A DNA stretch of 64,000 nucleotides, taken from contig QJNS01000019.1 in NCBI GenBank assembly GCA_004154925.1, forward strand, positions 186,001 to 250,000, written 5' to 3'. Origin of the DNA: Monosporascus cannonballus. Lineage: Eukaryota > Ascomycota > Sordariomycetes > Xylariales. Positions within the stretch are counted from its first letter, which is position 1; every line of letters starts with the position of its first letter. The notes below the pieces were generated by a model that saw only the letters and a program-made list of their open reading frames with translations, made no database searches and was not told the DNA's origin. The position numbers and the translations under genes are program-made. Below, in pieces: positions 1-14,200 of this stretch.

Positions 1-3000
1 TTCCTTTAAAAATAATACTCACAAAAATAAAAAAATCTCCAAAATAAGGCCTGATAGCAAGTTGTAATTTTTTCGTTCCGTTTAGTACGCTTTTATACAA
101 ATTTGCAAAAATTATTAATATTAATTTTAGCAATATATGCTAATTACGAAACTCCTAGCACTTTAACTTATATAATTTAATACAAAATTTAAATCTTTAT
201 TTTCTGATATAATAATAATTTTAATTAGTACGAAATAAAAATTGCTATAATGAAAAAATGGCCCAAAATCTCGATTAATATATGCCATAACCTTTTACTT
301 TTTTTAGACTAATACGATAATAACATAACCTTATAAGCCAAAATAATAATATATAGGGTTTCAAATTATTTGTAATAAATCCCGAAATATATTTTCTTCT
401 TAATTAGCCAAATACGGATAATGTACTTAAAGGTTTAAAGTAAATACCTTAAATTTTTAAGTATTTAACCTTTTAAAACGGAACGTTTATCTTTATTTAA
501 TGCTTTTACCAGTTTCTTACCGATACAAACGTAATTAACCTATATGCCAATATTATATGTACGGCCGATAACCTTATAAAAACTTTGCGCCGTTGGTTTA
601 TTTACCTTATATTAGGCGTTATGCTTGCCGGGCAGGGCCGTATTTTACGAAAAAAATAAGTTAATACGGTACATAATCTGGTTTTTTAGAAAACTTAATA
701 TTTTTTTTGTTATTAAAACAAATTTTGGGAAATCCTTAATTATTTAAGCCTTTTTATTAATAACCGATTTAATTATTATCCAAATCGTATTATTAATTAA
801 GCTAGCGAAAAAATAACGAATTTTTGTATTAATAATTCTATGTTTTATTTTTATTTTAATATTTGTAAATACGAAAAAGCTTAATTTAAAAATGTTCGAC
901 CGTATAATTACCGGATAATATAACCATATTATTTTTAATCCTAAATAAGTATCGAATAATTAATTTCAAATTATTATATTAAATCTTATTTTCGAATAAC
1001 GATATAATCTGGTTATTATCGACGAAATATATTTATTTTTAAAATAAAAAGATTTCCGGCTTAAATATATTAATATCCGTAACTTACGTTTTATTTTTTT
1101 TATTTATATATATTAATTTGCATATATAATAATTGCTAATAATATTATAAAAAAATCGCGAAATATGGCGGTTTTCGTTAAATCGGCGGCTTAATTGGAT
1201 ATAGTTATAAGGCGGAGGTCCGGGGTTTCAGTATTAATCGTTCCGAAATCGATATTGTTATTTTCCTTATACCTAAAAGTTAACGTTCGAATTAAGGATA
1301 TTTAGATTTTTTAATCATTAATATATCCGGGCCATTAAATAATATCTTTTTAATCCAATTTAATAATTTACGTTTTATTATTAAAATTATTATTTATGTT
1401 AATAATAGGGCGAAAATTATGGATATCCGTAATTACCTAATTAAGATCATAATAAACCGGGAGTATTTGTTAAAAATTATAAAAAAAAATTTTAAGTTTT
1501 ATAATTCCGAAATACCTTACGGGAACTAAGTTTGCGTATATAATAATTTAAAGCAGTTAAATAATTTTATTCGTATCGTTATATCTATTATCGTTTTTAA
1601 ATTAAATATAAATATCCCGGATATTAATCGAATAATATAATAAGATATATTATAAACCTTTTCGATTAAGGATTTATGGCAGTAATTCGGTCGAACGGTT
1701 TATAATTATAAGCGATTAAATATAATTAATTATAAATAAGTTATATTATTTATACTTTATTAAACGTTCGACAGATATGGAATTAAGTTATTTATTTCAA
1801 AAAAGGCTAAAATAACGAAAACGATTTAGGCCCGGTAAACCAAAAACCGTATTACCTATAAGAATATAAAGGTCGTAATAAAAAGCAATATAACGAATTC
1901 GGATAATAAGGAAAACGATATGTAATTTATCGCGAATAATCTCGATTAGGACGAAATAATTATCGAATTTTAATTTTAATTTTCGGCCGGCCAAGATATT
2001 ATCCGTAAATTTCCGAAATAAAGTAATTTTAATTTACGGTACCAGATAAAAATAAGGTTTTAATAATACGTATTATTTAATAGCAAATATATACGTAAAG
2101 CGATTTTGGTATATTTAAAAAAACGAGATTATTATGCTAAAAAAGACCGTAATAATCTAATTCCGGCTATATTTTGTTATAATATATATACGTTTAATTT
2201 TCTTTATATATCCGAATTTTTAAATTCGAAAATATTTACGTAAAAATAATTAAAAGCCGGTTAAGTAAAGGCGGTTACTTAGAAAATAATAAAGTTCTAG
2301 TATAAACGACAGGCGAACGAGTTATTTTTTACGCGGTTATTTCCGTTTGGCGGTAAAAGGGTAAAATAAATATTTATTTTTATTAAATTTAAACGATTTT
2401 TGTTTAATAAATTTCTAAATAAGTTAAACGAAATTAAAGGTCCATATTTAATTCAAAATATAATCGAATTAATTAAGGCGGTTCCCGGTTTCGATAAATA
2501 ACAGTATTAGGATATTTTAAAAAACCGCTTATTTTTTGCATTATATATAATATACGAACATGTTATATTTTCGATTTTATAAAAAGCATAAGTAATTTTT
2601 CGCAGGCGGCGGAATTTGCTTAATTAGAAATAACGGCGTTATATCCCTATATTGCAAACCGATTTATATAAGTTACGGATTATTATTACGTTATAAGCTT
2701 AATAAATATCGGAAAAAATTATAAGGCCGCCTTAAATCGCGCCCGGTTTTAATTAAAATATACCGTATACGATCGTTCGGTTTAAATTAATAACTAACGG
2801 TTTAACGGTAATTCCAATAATTTAAATATTAAACCGGCATATAGTTTATACGTTTTTGCGATTTGGAATTATAATTTCGGTTATGGTAACGCCTATACTT
2901 ATATACGTAATTTACGACGTATTAAGTAATCCTGATTAGGAATTTATTTTGTCCCTTTTATTTATAGCGTCGGCGTAAAACCCATTATTTTTAAATATTT

Positions 3001-4141
3001 TTGATTTTCCAGCTTTATTTTCGTTACCGTATTTATATTCGCATAATTCGTTTGTTTTTATATTATTACCGGAATCGCCGGCGTCGCGAAAGTATAATAA
3101 TTTGTAATCCAACGTTATAAATAATATATCGGAAAAAGAAATCAAAATAATAATTTTTGTCGAAATTAAAGAATTACGCGTTAAAAGTAAACGGTATTTA
3201 TTGGATAATAATATTAATAGCAAATTAAAAAATAATTACGATATTAAGTTAAAAAGCAAAAAACGAAATTTTGCTAGTTTTGATTAAGGCTAATAACAAA
3301 AAATGCATTTGGCTTTGGCGCGCCGTTGCGGTTATAAAACGCAATAATTATAAATATTTACATAATATTAATTAAAGTTATTAATATATTATTTATTTAC
3401 GGGATATTAATTTGTCCTAATCGGGACTAATTATATGCCGTAATAAATATATAATGGTTTTTTTAATTAAGAAGATTAGCGGAATTTTATATTACGTAAT
3501 TTAAATTATAATTTATTGCGGTTATTAGCAAATTATTTTTTTAATTTATAGCCTTTAATTTATAACGCCGCACTAAAAATTTTTTAATTTTATTTTCCGG
3601 TCTTTTTTTTCGAATTTGTCGTATTAATTTTTGAAATGTTTTTATTTTTTTTTAACTTTTAAAGTACCTTGGTTTGGGTTAAATAAATGGTATAAAAAAT
3701 CGATTATGCGGGTAAATAAATAATATGGATAATTTTTTGCTAATATTAAGAAGGTTATTTTAGTATCCGCTTTTCTTTAAATATTAATTCGAAACGTTTA
3801 AAATTCCGGATTTATAATAAATCCTTATTAATTACGTTTTGAAATTTTATTTTTTTGTAATTAAAATTAATATCTGTTGGCGTACGGTCCTAATTAGTAT
3901 TTTTTAAGGCCGCCTTTATACCTTATCGTTATTTTGTTAGAAATTTTGGTGGTTATTTCTTTTTCGAATTAAGGCTTTTTGGTTCCTTTAGTAAAGGTCG
4001 ACGGCCAGATCTAGCTTTTTTCCCTTCGCCGCGTTTTCCCTTTGTCGGCGTAACTAAGTCCCCGGCTGGTTTTAGGGATTCCTTTATTTTTTTTCCCGGC
4101 TGGTTCTAGGAATTCCTTTGTATTAAAATTTTACATAGGTA
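1..4141. repeat. RIP-degraded AT-rich repeat tract, family not identified
   Basis: This stretch is extremely AT-rich, almost lacks CA and TG dinucleotides, yet keeps CG, the signature left by fungal repeat-induced point mutation acting on CpA. No open reading frame is longer than about 95 codons, and those are stop-to-stop accidents. Long runs on the plus strand read as broken protein-like sequence (for example around 1750-2500), so it is probably one or more dead transposons, but I could not recognise a family motif. Composition recovers briefly around 4000-4140, just before the solo LTR. Confidence 0.75.
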
Positions 4142-4559
4142 TGTTACGGATCCCCGAGTAGACCCGTTCTGGAGGCCCCAGGGCTGCAGAAAAGGGAAAA
4201 GCTCCACACTCTAAGTCACGTGACTTAAAGTGATCTAACTGATCTATTAGATCACACAGATCACTGTGATCTGGGTGATTTAACAGATCCAAAAGATCAG
4301 TATCACATTAGTAGAATGGAAGAAGGTATAAGATTTCAGGTTTCTTATGTAAATAGCCACTTACTTAGTTCCGCTCTTTAGCTATTAATCTAAGCTTTTA
4401 GCCAAAGGCAACCGTACTGTTCTCTGATTAAGAAAGGAATACCGTGAAATCTCCTTAACGAACACACTAAGTCATTCCTCGCCTTATTGTTACCTGCAAA
4501 TCAAGACCCTTTTCGGATACTGCTTATACTACCAGGTGGTGTATGACAGGTTCGTTACA
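4142..4559 (+). mobile_element. Solo LTR (copy 1), 418 bp, TSD AGGTA
   Basis: The element begins TGTTACGGATCC and ends GGTTCGTTACA, so it has TG...CA ends and a short terminal inverted repeat. It is flanked by the perfect 5-bp direct repeat AGGTA at 4137-4141 and 4560-4564. No internal retrotransposon domain is attached to either end, so it is a solo LTR left by LTR-LTR recombination. It is far less RIP-mutated than its surroundings, implying later insertion. The 3' half (about 4330-4559) matches the LTR copies at 13164-13601 and 57370-57802 in reverse orientation. The 5' half is different and carries a run of GATC-containing repeats (about 4229-4302). Confidence 0.92.
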
Positions 4560-7500
4560 AGGTATAGTAATAATCGGATATTTCGAGTAACCGCCGAAAT
4601 CCTTAATATTAATACCAAATATGCCGCGGTACCTAAGAATTTAATTTTTGTATAAAGTTATTTGTTTAATAATTAATTACGTATAATTACGGATTTTCCT
4701 TTCGTTTAATATTATAAAAATAACGTCCATATAATATATATCATAGGATATATTACGGTTTTATATTTTTTTAATCGGGATTATAAAATTATTATATTCT
4801 TAGTATTATTTATATTATATAAATGGTTATAAATTATAAATTCCCGAAAACGGTTAACGGCCCGAATTATATAATTTCTTAAAGTATATACGCCGGTTAA
4901 ATTTATAATATAAAGGACGTTTGTTTTACGATTCCAAAAACCTATTATTTAATAATCCGCATTATCCGTATTAATAATTTTATTACTGTATTTTGGTATA
5001 AAGAAAAAGACGAATAATATTGCATATTATTTAATAATTTTTTTGGGATTTATTAAAAACGAAATTTAAAAGTTGTTAAAATATATAAATATATTTCTTA
5101 TTAATTTTTTATAAATTATATATATATAATTAAAGTTCCGGAATATTTATTTAAATATTATTTCGAGATTATCGTAAGTAAGATATATATTAATATATAT
5201 ATAACGGTAAGTAACTTATATTTTTTGGTATATAATAATAAAATTTATTTTATAAAAACTTTATAATATTAAAATTTTGTCGAATAATTATTTAACTTAA
5301 GGAAAGCTTATTTTATGGATTGGGGCAAGGTTTGGAGAGACGGTATATATAACAAGAAATAAGGTACGGAAAATAGTACCGCAGTTAATATAGTTTGTAT
5401 CGAAAGTTAACCTAACGCCGTTATGATCTTTATATATGTTTTAATTTTTTATTAAGTTGCTATATATTTTTCGAATACGATTATCGTATTTTGCTTTATT
5501 AAATGGCAATAATACCATTATAATAATTACATAATATTAAATATATATAAATAAATAGTTATTATTAGGAAATTTAATAATATTATAAATTTACCGATAT
5601 AAATTCGGCCTAATTAAGACCAAAAATATAAATAAAAAATGTAAAATATAGTAAATAAGATAAAGTTCGTATATTAAATAGTTACCGAATATATTATTAA
5701 TATTAATAAGGAATATATAAGAGTTTATAATATACGAATAAAGTTTATAAATAATTAATAAGTTATAAAAATATTTTAAAATAATATATATAATTAAGAT
5801 TAAAATATATATAAATTTTAAATTTATATAATTATAAATATGTAAATTATTACATTTATATAAGTTATTAGGTATAAATAAAATAATTAATATTATTTTT
5901 TTATAATGAAATAATAATATATAAAGAAAAAACCTAATAATTATATATAAATTTCTTAATATAATTTATAAAATTGTTTCGATTAAATATATATTAAATA
6001 TAATTATTATAATTACTTATTTTATAATTAATATTATTTATTTAATTATATTTTTAAAATTTTAAATATTTATTATATTTTAATATATAAAATTACGTTA
6101 TTTACGATATAATAATTATTAATTAATTTCTTTTTATTTAATATCCAAAATCCATATTATAATATATATTTTTATATATTTTATAATGTTATAAAGGATA
6201 AATAAATTCCTTGTCGATATAATAAAGATAGTTTCCGTTATAACTCCCGATAATATATTTCGAATAAATTTAAAAAACTTTATTTACCTGTCTAAAAGAA
6301 TTAAATTTATTAATAATATTTCCGAAAAATAATTTGCCCCTAAGAAATAACCTTAAGGACGGATAATAAGATTTCGAATTAAAAAATAACCGGAACCGGT
6401 ACTAAAATAATTTGCGAAAAGGCAAAACTAACGGCATAATTTTAATTAAAGTATTTTTGTATTAATTAAATAATATTTAGTTATTTTAAAATATAAAATA
6501 TTTCTTACGAAAAATATATATTATACGTAACCGATTTTAAATACTAGATATATATTATAAGATTATATTAATATGGCGGAAAACTAGAAAAAAGTAAGTA
6601 TTTTATGTTTTAATATTAATGCGAATATATATTAATTAAGAAAACTTTAAGATTATTAAAAATTTATAAATTCGGTAATATTACGAAAGGTTTATATTAT
6701 AAATAAAATTTTTTATTACGGAAAAATACGGTATTTATATAAATATTAAATATTAATAATGTAGTTCGGGATATTTTTTATAGTAATAACCGGCAAAACA
6801 AAATTTATGTTATGGCGGATTATACCGGCCTTATAAGTTATTATTAAATTAATTACGGATTTTTAATTAATTACGGTTTTCGTAATTTAACCAAAAATTA
6901 TATAAACCAGATATTATATAAACGATATGAAAAAAGGTTTAGAACTTTATAAATCGGGTTATTTGGCCAGAAAATATATGTTATGTAATTATTTTATAAA
7001 TATTATAATTTACGGAATTATACGGATAATAAATATATAAATTACGTATAAAAACGCGGCAAAAAATATTTATATGTGATTTTTAAATATTCGGTATTAT
7101 TATATAATCTAAATAAAAATTTCCAAAAGGATTTAAACGTAAATATTACGCTTAGAACGAATAAGATTTTAGGATCCGAAAATATAAAAAAAGTTATTAA
7201 TGCATAAGTTATAATAACGCGCGAAAAAAGGTAAAACGGGGGAAAAAATTTCAGAAAGTATTTAAAAACGTTAATTAGTAAGTTAATTACAAATAAGATA
7301 TATAGGTTAATTCGAAATTATGCGTTATATTTAATTATAAGTAATATAATATTTTTATAAGATTTTACGAAAAACAAAACGTTTAAACGGAATATAATTA
7401 ATTAAAATTACGTAAATTATAAATCTAATTATTTATATTAATTTCGTTAATAATTATATTACGTATTATATTATGAAATATTAATTTTTTATTTACGGTT

Positions 7501-7900
7501 TTATTATTAGAAGCGAATAAATTACGTTAATATAATAATTAGATAATTATAGTAATATATAAAACGATTCCGAAATTAATTAATTAGGATTACGTAGGTA
7601 ATAAAATTATATTAATATTAAAATTATAATATAAGTAGTATATTATTTATAAAAAGATATAAAATAATAAAAAATTAAAAAAGTATATTAACGGTTCGTT
7701 TTTGTCCGATAAATCCTTATTTATTTATTTAACGATAACGACGACGATAACGGATTACCTTAATTAAAATTATTAATTAAATTATTAATAATTTGCATTA
7801 TGGGATTATAATTTTTTTCCGTATGCAAAATATTATGGTTGTTCGGAACCAAATTATTTTTAGCAAATTCGGTATTAAAAGTTTTTCGGGTAATTGTATT
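4560..7900. repeat. RIP-degraded AT-rich tract without recognisable content
   Basis: Strongly AT-rich, dominated by TA and AT, with scattered CG and hardly any CA/TG. I see no gene, no intact terminal repeat and no recognisable transposon motif. It probably continues the element that received the solo LTR at 4142. Confidence 0.6.
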
Positions 7901-9165
7901 AAAGTTATTTATAAGTTAATTTTCGTTTTTTGCCGTATTTAGTTAATTAAGCTTATTTACGTCGTTAATAATAGGTACGGTATTATTAAAATCGATAAAC
8001 TTAATTTTTATAGTTTTACGGCCCATAACCAAAATATTTTCGGAATCCCAGCCGTCCTTTTTAATCCGAGACGGATATCCTTTAATAAGCCAGAAATTCT
8101 GAAACAAAAAATAAACGCGTTTAAGGATTTCGTTACGAAAATCCTGAATAACGTGGCGTTTATTTCGCAAAAAATATAACGGGTATGGAATTTGCATTAT
8201 AAGGATATATAGTATTTAATTAAAAACGAATTTCGGAAAAAAATAATATTAACGTTATGTATATTATTTTTCGACCGGCGGAATTCGCCAGCAAACCATA
8301 AATTATAATATTCGCCTTTTCGATTAAAATTTTTTTTTATTTTTTTTGTAAATTTTGTTGGAATTAAATTTAATATTAAAATAATTAAATTTAATATTAT
8401 AAAACGTAATATTTAATCGAAATAAAATATTTTTTTGCCATAATTAAATTAATTGACTTTATAAAAAAAAATATTGGTATTAACCGCTTAATATAATTAA
8501 TGTTGCCATATCGTATAATATGCGAAAGGTATAAATAAACCTGGGCTTTTTAAAAAAACCGGTAATAATTTCGAAATTTTTTATTGATAAATATAATATC
8601 GATTAACAGTTGGTTATTATTTTTAATAAGGTTAAAAAAGTTATCGCCTTATAAAATATCGGCCGTATTAAAAATATTTCCGGTTCCGTAATTATCCGAT
8701 AAAAGGGCTTTATTCGGTATGTTTTAATTAAGATTGCGCTGTTGAAAAAATAATATAAATAAGCTATATTCCCGAATTAAAAAATAAAATATTTACGAAT
8801 TATCCGTTAAATTATTTATATTACTAGGTAACATATTATTAGCAAATAATAACAGAAAATTTTTATTAAAAAATCCTTATTTATTAACGCATTTTAATTA
8901 GGACCTTATGATATTTTTCTTATTTATCCGGTACGATTAAGATATTTAAAAACTATATTATGCGTAATAAATTCAAATTCGGCGATAGTTAACCGGAAAT
9001 ATATATATTCTATAAATTTGGTAAATTCGGCTTTTAAAAAAAGGTTTTTAATTAAGATATTTTGGGAAATTCCATATACGTTAAACGTTTTTATTATAAA
9101 TAATTTATATCGGATACGTAATTTCTGCAAAAATAACGCGAATATGCAAATATTATGCATATAAA
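7900..9165 (-). pseudogene. RIP-degraded minus-strand coding remnant, possibly DUF6589-like
   Basis: On the minus strand two open stretches (7943-8197 and 8924-9160), together with the sequence between them at about 8450-8750, read as coherent protein with the typical RIP pattern of D/E/G codons turned to N/K/R and CAG/TGG turned to stops. A segment around 8480-8580 has a pattern reminiscent of fungal DUF6589 proteins (a YLYLSHIIRYGN-type stretch). This match is from memory of the family's general pattern and is weak. Alternatively this is part of an unrelated DNA transposon. No terminal repeats were found. It is certainly non-functional as it stands because many in-frame stops interrupt it. 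Confidence 0.3.
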
Positions 9166-10954
9166 GAATAAAAAGTTTAAAAAGGTGGAATTTCGGCGAT
9201 TTTTAATATAATTATATTATTTTATTTAAAAATTAACGATTTATTTTTAAAATTATTTATATTTTATGTATTCCGATTATATTATCGAGTTAATAAATAC
9301 GTATAAATATAAATAAGAAATTTATTTATATATGGAATAAGGTAAAAATAAAAAGAAGTTATTATTTTTTATTATATAGATTAATTATTTTAACTTAATG
9401 AATTTATATTTTCCGAATATAAATAATTTTTTTTGATTGTTATAAATAAGATGGAAATGTTTCGAAAACCGATAAGATTATTTTTTTGGAATTTATATAT
9501 TCCTTAGAAAAACTTTCGATAAATATTATAGGTATCGTCGATGGTGCCTTTATTTTTGTTAATTGTACTTAATAAAATCGAACGGCGTTTATTATACGGA
9601 ATACGTTTTAATATGGAAAAACCGGGGAACTTTTATTTATTACGTTTATAAAACGTATTAACAAAAATAAAAAATAAAGTCCAAATAATATTAATTATAA
9701 ATTAATAAGAAGTATTAGGCGGTATCAGATATTATTATAATATTTTATAAAATTATATTATTTTATAATATTAATTAGGCCGGAATATAAATTACTTTAA
9801 TTTTTTTAGGGATACGGCTGTAATAGCGAATAAAGGTAATAATAATATTCCGTATAATAATATTATATCGAAACGTTATATTATAAATATAGTTTTAAAT
9901 ATTAAAGTTATTATATTAAAATATAATATGGCCTTATTGTACTTAATTATAAAGCATAATTTATCCTAATTAAAATTATATAATTATAAAGAAATTAATA
10001 TAATTATTTTAATTTTTTCCGTTAATCAAATTATATTTTTATTTAACGTATAATAATTTTCGTAAATATTTAATCTTTTTAATATATTAATATTATTCCG
10101 AAATAAATTTAAAAATAATAAAAATCTGCTTAATAAATAAGGCAAATAATTGCCGTTAATTTTGGAAATTATTTTAATTATAATAGCTAGGATTATAAAA
10201 AAAAGATATATAGGAATATCCGGATCGTTATTATTACAGAACCGTTTTGTTTTTCGCTTTATATTATATGATTACCACTTTTTCCTGGGGTATATAATTA
10301 TTTTGTTTAAAAACTTAAATTAATTAAGAGTAAATATTTTTACAAATGTTAACTTTCGTCTAAAAAAATATAGATTATTTTAATTTAGAATAATACCTTT
10401 TTCAGCGGGCGACGAAATTCAGGCCTTTTTATAAAAATTACAAATTTTCTATATAATGTATTATAATATCTGCGTATAACGAGGTCCTAATTAGCCGAAA
10501 TCAAAAATTTCTGTTAATTTTCGCATATTAATAGCTTTTTACGTATTCGTTTTTCTTTTAAAACGTTAATTAATCGGTTAATCCGAATGGTTAAATTGGT
10601 AATTCGGCCTAAATCGTCGCAAAAAACCTAATTACGAATAAAATTTTTAAATGTTATGTTAATTTTTTATATTAATGCTAAAAATTTAAGATATGCGTAC
10701 GTATATTTTGTTTTAAAAACGTGGCCCGGTAAAATTAGGAGAATTCGGATTTATCGTATTCTAAAAGGGGGGATAATAACGTAACGGGTTCAGGCTGCAG
10801 CTATTATACGCGTTAGGGTTTAAAAGTAACAAATAGGTCTTAATTAAGATTATCGTAATATTAATAATAAGCCATGGTTAAGGTAATCGTATATATATAT
10901 ATATATAATTATAAAAACGTATTATTATTAAGTTATTATGGATTTTTGTTTTTT
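9166..10954. repeat. RIP-degraded AT-rich tract
   Basis: AT-rich with frequent stop codons in all frames. A (TA)n run lies near 10890-10910. The minus strand may continue the decayed coding remnant to its left, but no motif is readable. Confidence 0.55.
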
Positions 10955-11174
10955 TGAAAAAGTAAATGTACTAAACGAAGCCGTTTTTACGCAATTATAA
11001 CTTAGGCCTCGCTGGCTCGTTACGGGGATTTGGGATTTGATTGGTTAATATTTAGCGTTATGGAGCGGTATTTGAGTAACTTTGAAGAAATTGGGAAAAC
11101 GAGCCAGGGAGGCCTGAGCTAACTGAGGTAAGGAAACGCCAGATTAAAAATAACTTAATACATTTACTTTTTGA
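10955..11174. mobile_element. Foldback / MITE-like element of about 220 bp
   Basis: Two nested inverted repeats face each other. The outer arms are AAAAAGTAAATGTA near 10958-10971 and its complement near 11159-11172. The inner arms are TTAGGCCTCGCTGGCTCGTT at 11002-11021 and a close complement at about 11098-11120 (TAGCTCAGGCCTCCCTGGCTCGTT-like on the minus strand). The centre is GC-richer than the surrounding RIP tract. No clear target duplication was found. The right arm overlaps the repeat at 11133-11238, so the two structures may be parts of one element. Confidence 0.55.
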
Positions 11175-11238
11175 AATCTGCTTTACGATTAATCAGAAAT
11201 TACTTTATTTAGCTTATAATTATTTATTATTTTATAAT
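11133..11238 (+). repeat. Direct repeat, left copy (LTR candidate of the plus-strand chromovirus)
   Basis: About 105 bp starting GAAACGCC and containing CTTAATACATTTACTTTTTG and TCTGCTTTACGATTA recur in direct orientation at 18705-18807. The pair brackets the plus-strand gypsy internal domain at a spacing of about 7.57 kb, the size expected of a gypsy element. They may therefore be the remains of its two LTRs. Differences between copies are almost all transitions, with this copy more RIP-mutated. The LTR ends could not be fixed. Confidence 0.45.
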
Positions 11239-11299
11239 TCTTTTATTTACTATAAAAGGTAACGCAATAATTACTAAAAATGAAATTTATTAATTATAA

Positions 11300-14200
11300 A
11301 ACGAACCTAGGTTATTAATTAAAAGAACCACCGATCGGAACCTAATTAACGAATGATCGATTACGATACGGGAATAGGCGAAAAAGCCTATAACGAAACC
11401 CTACTAGATAAAGAACTATGGTTCTCCGGATCCCGAATTACCTTATATATATAATAAGAATACGTTCCGATAACCGTTAACTGAACGGTCGGAAAACGGG
11501 CGTAATATAACGACCGCCTCCCGAAATTCAAAGTAAAAAAGAATTAAGCTTTTTAATAATAACCAGATTTTGGAAATTATTCGTTAATAAAATAAATAAT
11601 ATTCGGAATTATTTCGATAGTTGGTTGAATAATAAATAATAATATAGATTGAAAAAGTAAAACTTTATAAGTTAATTACGATATCGTTATAAAAGCTTAA
11701 AAGTAATAAACGAATACCGCGTTATATTTGGCCGAAATTTTTCGAACGTATATTAATTTAAAAAAAGGATTAAATAAAAGCTATTACGAAAATTTACGCC
11801 GAAAAACTAAAGCGAAATATTTTTATTTATATTTAATGAGTTATAGGTATATGGGCGTTTTTATTACCAATATTTAGTAATTATACCGCGTTATACTTAA
11901 TTATTTTAATTACGAAAAAAATTAAAAATAAAAGATTTATGGATTTTTATAAAGCAAAACTACGTAAATCCTAATTTTTTCGATAGGAAATATAGGGAAT
12001 AATTTATAGAATTATAATAGTAATCCGATTAATCGTTATTAGATTTTTACGTTAAATAAAGGTTTTTAGTTTATAAAATAAAGCTTACGGATATTTTTAA
12101 TCCAGAAAATAATTAAGATAATAAATATTTTGTTTTTAATTATTTTTATAAATTAATACCAAGGTTACGAAATACTTTATTGCGAAAAAACATTAAATTA
12201 AAACAAATTAATAATATGGTAAATAAAGTAAAATATTATTAGAACGTTTGGAAAAAGGCGAAAAAACCCGATTATTTTCTACGAAAGATATTAGTAAAGA
12301 TAAATAATCTTATTTTAACGTTTTTAAGAAAAAAGATTTTTAAAATAAATTAAAAACGTTATATAGGAATAATAGAGACCGCGGGCGTTTTTATATTTGA
12401 AAGGCAGATAATCGCTGATTTAATTTCGATTGGAATAAATTCGTACGATTTAATACCCTTAGTTTTTATAAAAGCCTATTTAAATATTATAATTAGAAGA
12501 AATTAGGTTATAAAAACATAAATTACAAATTAAAAAAACTACGAAAACCTTACTATTTCGGTTATACGGAAACCGACCTCCGAAAGCCATATAAAACGTT
12601 ATAATATATAACGATAAATTAAATTAATCCTTAAACGTAAACTCAAAAAAGAAGCAGGAATATATATATATGTTTAATTTATTTCGGCTAATAATTACAA
12701 AATAATTATAATAAAGCCGTTTTTTTTAAAAAAAAGCACGAATTAAAACAAATACGAGAGATTTAATAATATAAATAAATATAGATTCCGGAATATAGGT
12801 AAATACTGTAAGCAAAAAATTAGCGAAAAAATTTAACCTTTAATTAGGTTCCGTAAATATTTCGGGCATTATCGGCGCTAATAGGACATATATCAAATAT
12901 TATAAGGTTTACGAAATTTTTGTTAATATAATAAATAATAACGGAAACGAATAAAAGTTTAAGTAAATTTATTTTATAATACGCCGTAATCGAAAAGTAT
13001 TTAATTTTTTATTATTTAAACGCGGAATAAATAAATTAAAGATTTTGTTATATAGTTATATATTAATAGTTATATGAACCGTTATAAAAGATTAATAAAT
13101 AAAAAATCGCAAATTTAACGTTGTTCTATAAGCAAGTTTATACTGTTAACTTAATAAGCCTAATGTAACGAACCTGTTATACATCCACCTGGAGGTATGA
13201 GCAGTATCCGAAAAGGGTCTTAATTTGCAGGTAATAATAAGGCGAGGAATAATTTAATGATCTATTCGTTAAAGAGATTTAAGTACTTTTCCCTTAATTA
13301 AAAAATAATGCAGTCGCCTTTGATTAAAAGCTTAAATTAATAACTAAAAAGCGAAAATTAAATAAGTGCTATTTATATAAGAAACTGATTTATTATATAT
13401 CCCAATTCCTAAAGTGAGTGTATCGTGGATCTATGTGATTTATATGATCTATATAATCTGGTCCCAGATCACTTAGATCACTTAGATTAATTAGATCATT
13501 TTTAAGAGCCAAGTTTCCCTGTCCGGGGTTTAGCCGTGACAGGTCCGCGCTAGGCCTTAAAGGTTGGCCTCCTCGAGGCAGGAACCCCTGTTCCTGTAAC
13601 ACCTAATCGAAAAACTAGATATCTTGGAATTCGGAAAATAATAAAAACGGGAGTTAATTAACCTTTTTATATGCCTAAAAAATTTTCGGCAAATATATTC
13701 TAAAAAAACAGCGAAAAAAATACTTTAATTATTAAAGACAAAATATATAATAAATTTGATCCCAAGAAAAACGCCTTTATTCGGTCTAATTTACCTTATT
13801 TCGGAAATCCAACAGAAAGTATTCGAAAAATATATCCGAAAAAATCTAAAAGTAGACCGAATACGTTATTCAAAAACGGACGTAAAGGTATTAATATTAT
13901 TTATGCCCTAAAAAAACGGTAATTTCCGACTATACGTTAATTATAAAAGGCTAAATCGGATAATAATAAAAAAGGGAAACTTTTTAGCTTTAATTATAAA
14001 ACAATAAAGTATTTAAGATTAATTAAAATATTTTCGAAAACTAATTGTAAGGATATTTATTACCGTATTAAAATTAAAAAGGATAATTAATGAAAAACTA
14101 TTCTTCGAAGGTGGTACGAATAATTTAAATATATAGTTATATTATTTAATTTTATTAACGTGTTAATTACGTTTTAGGCCTATATATATAGGATATTAAT

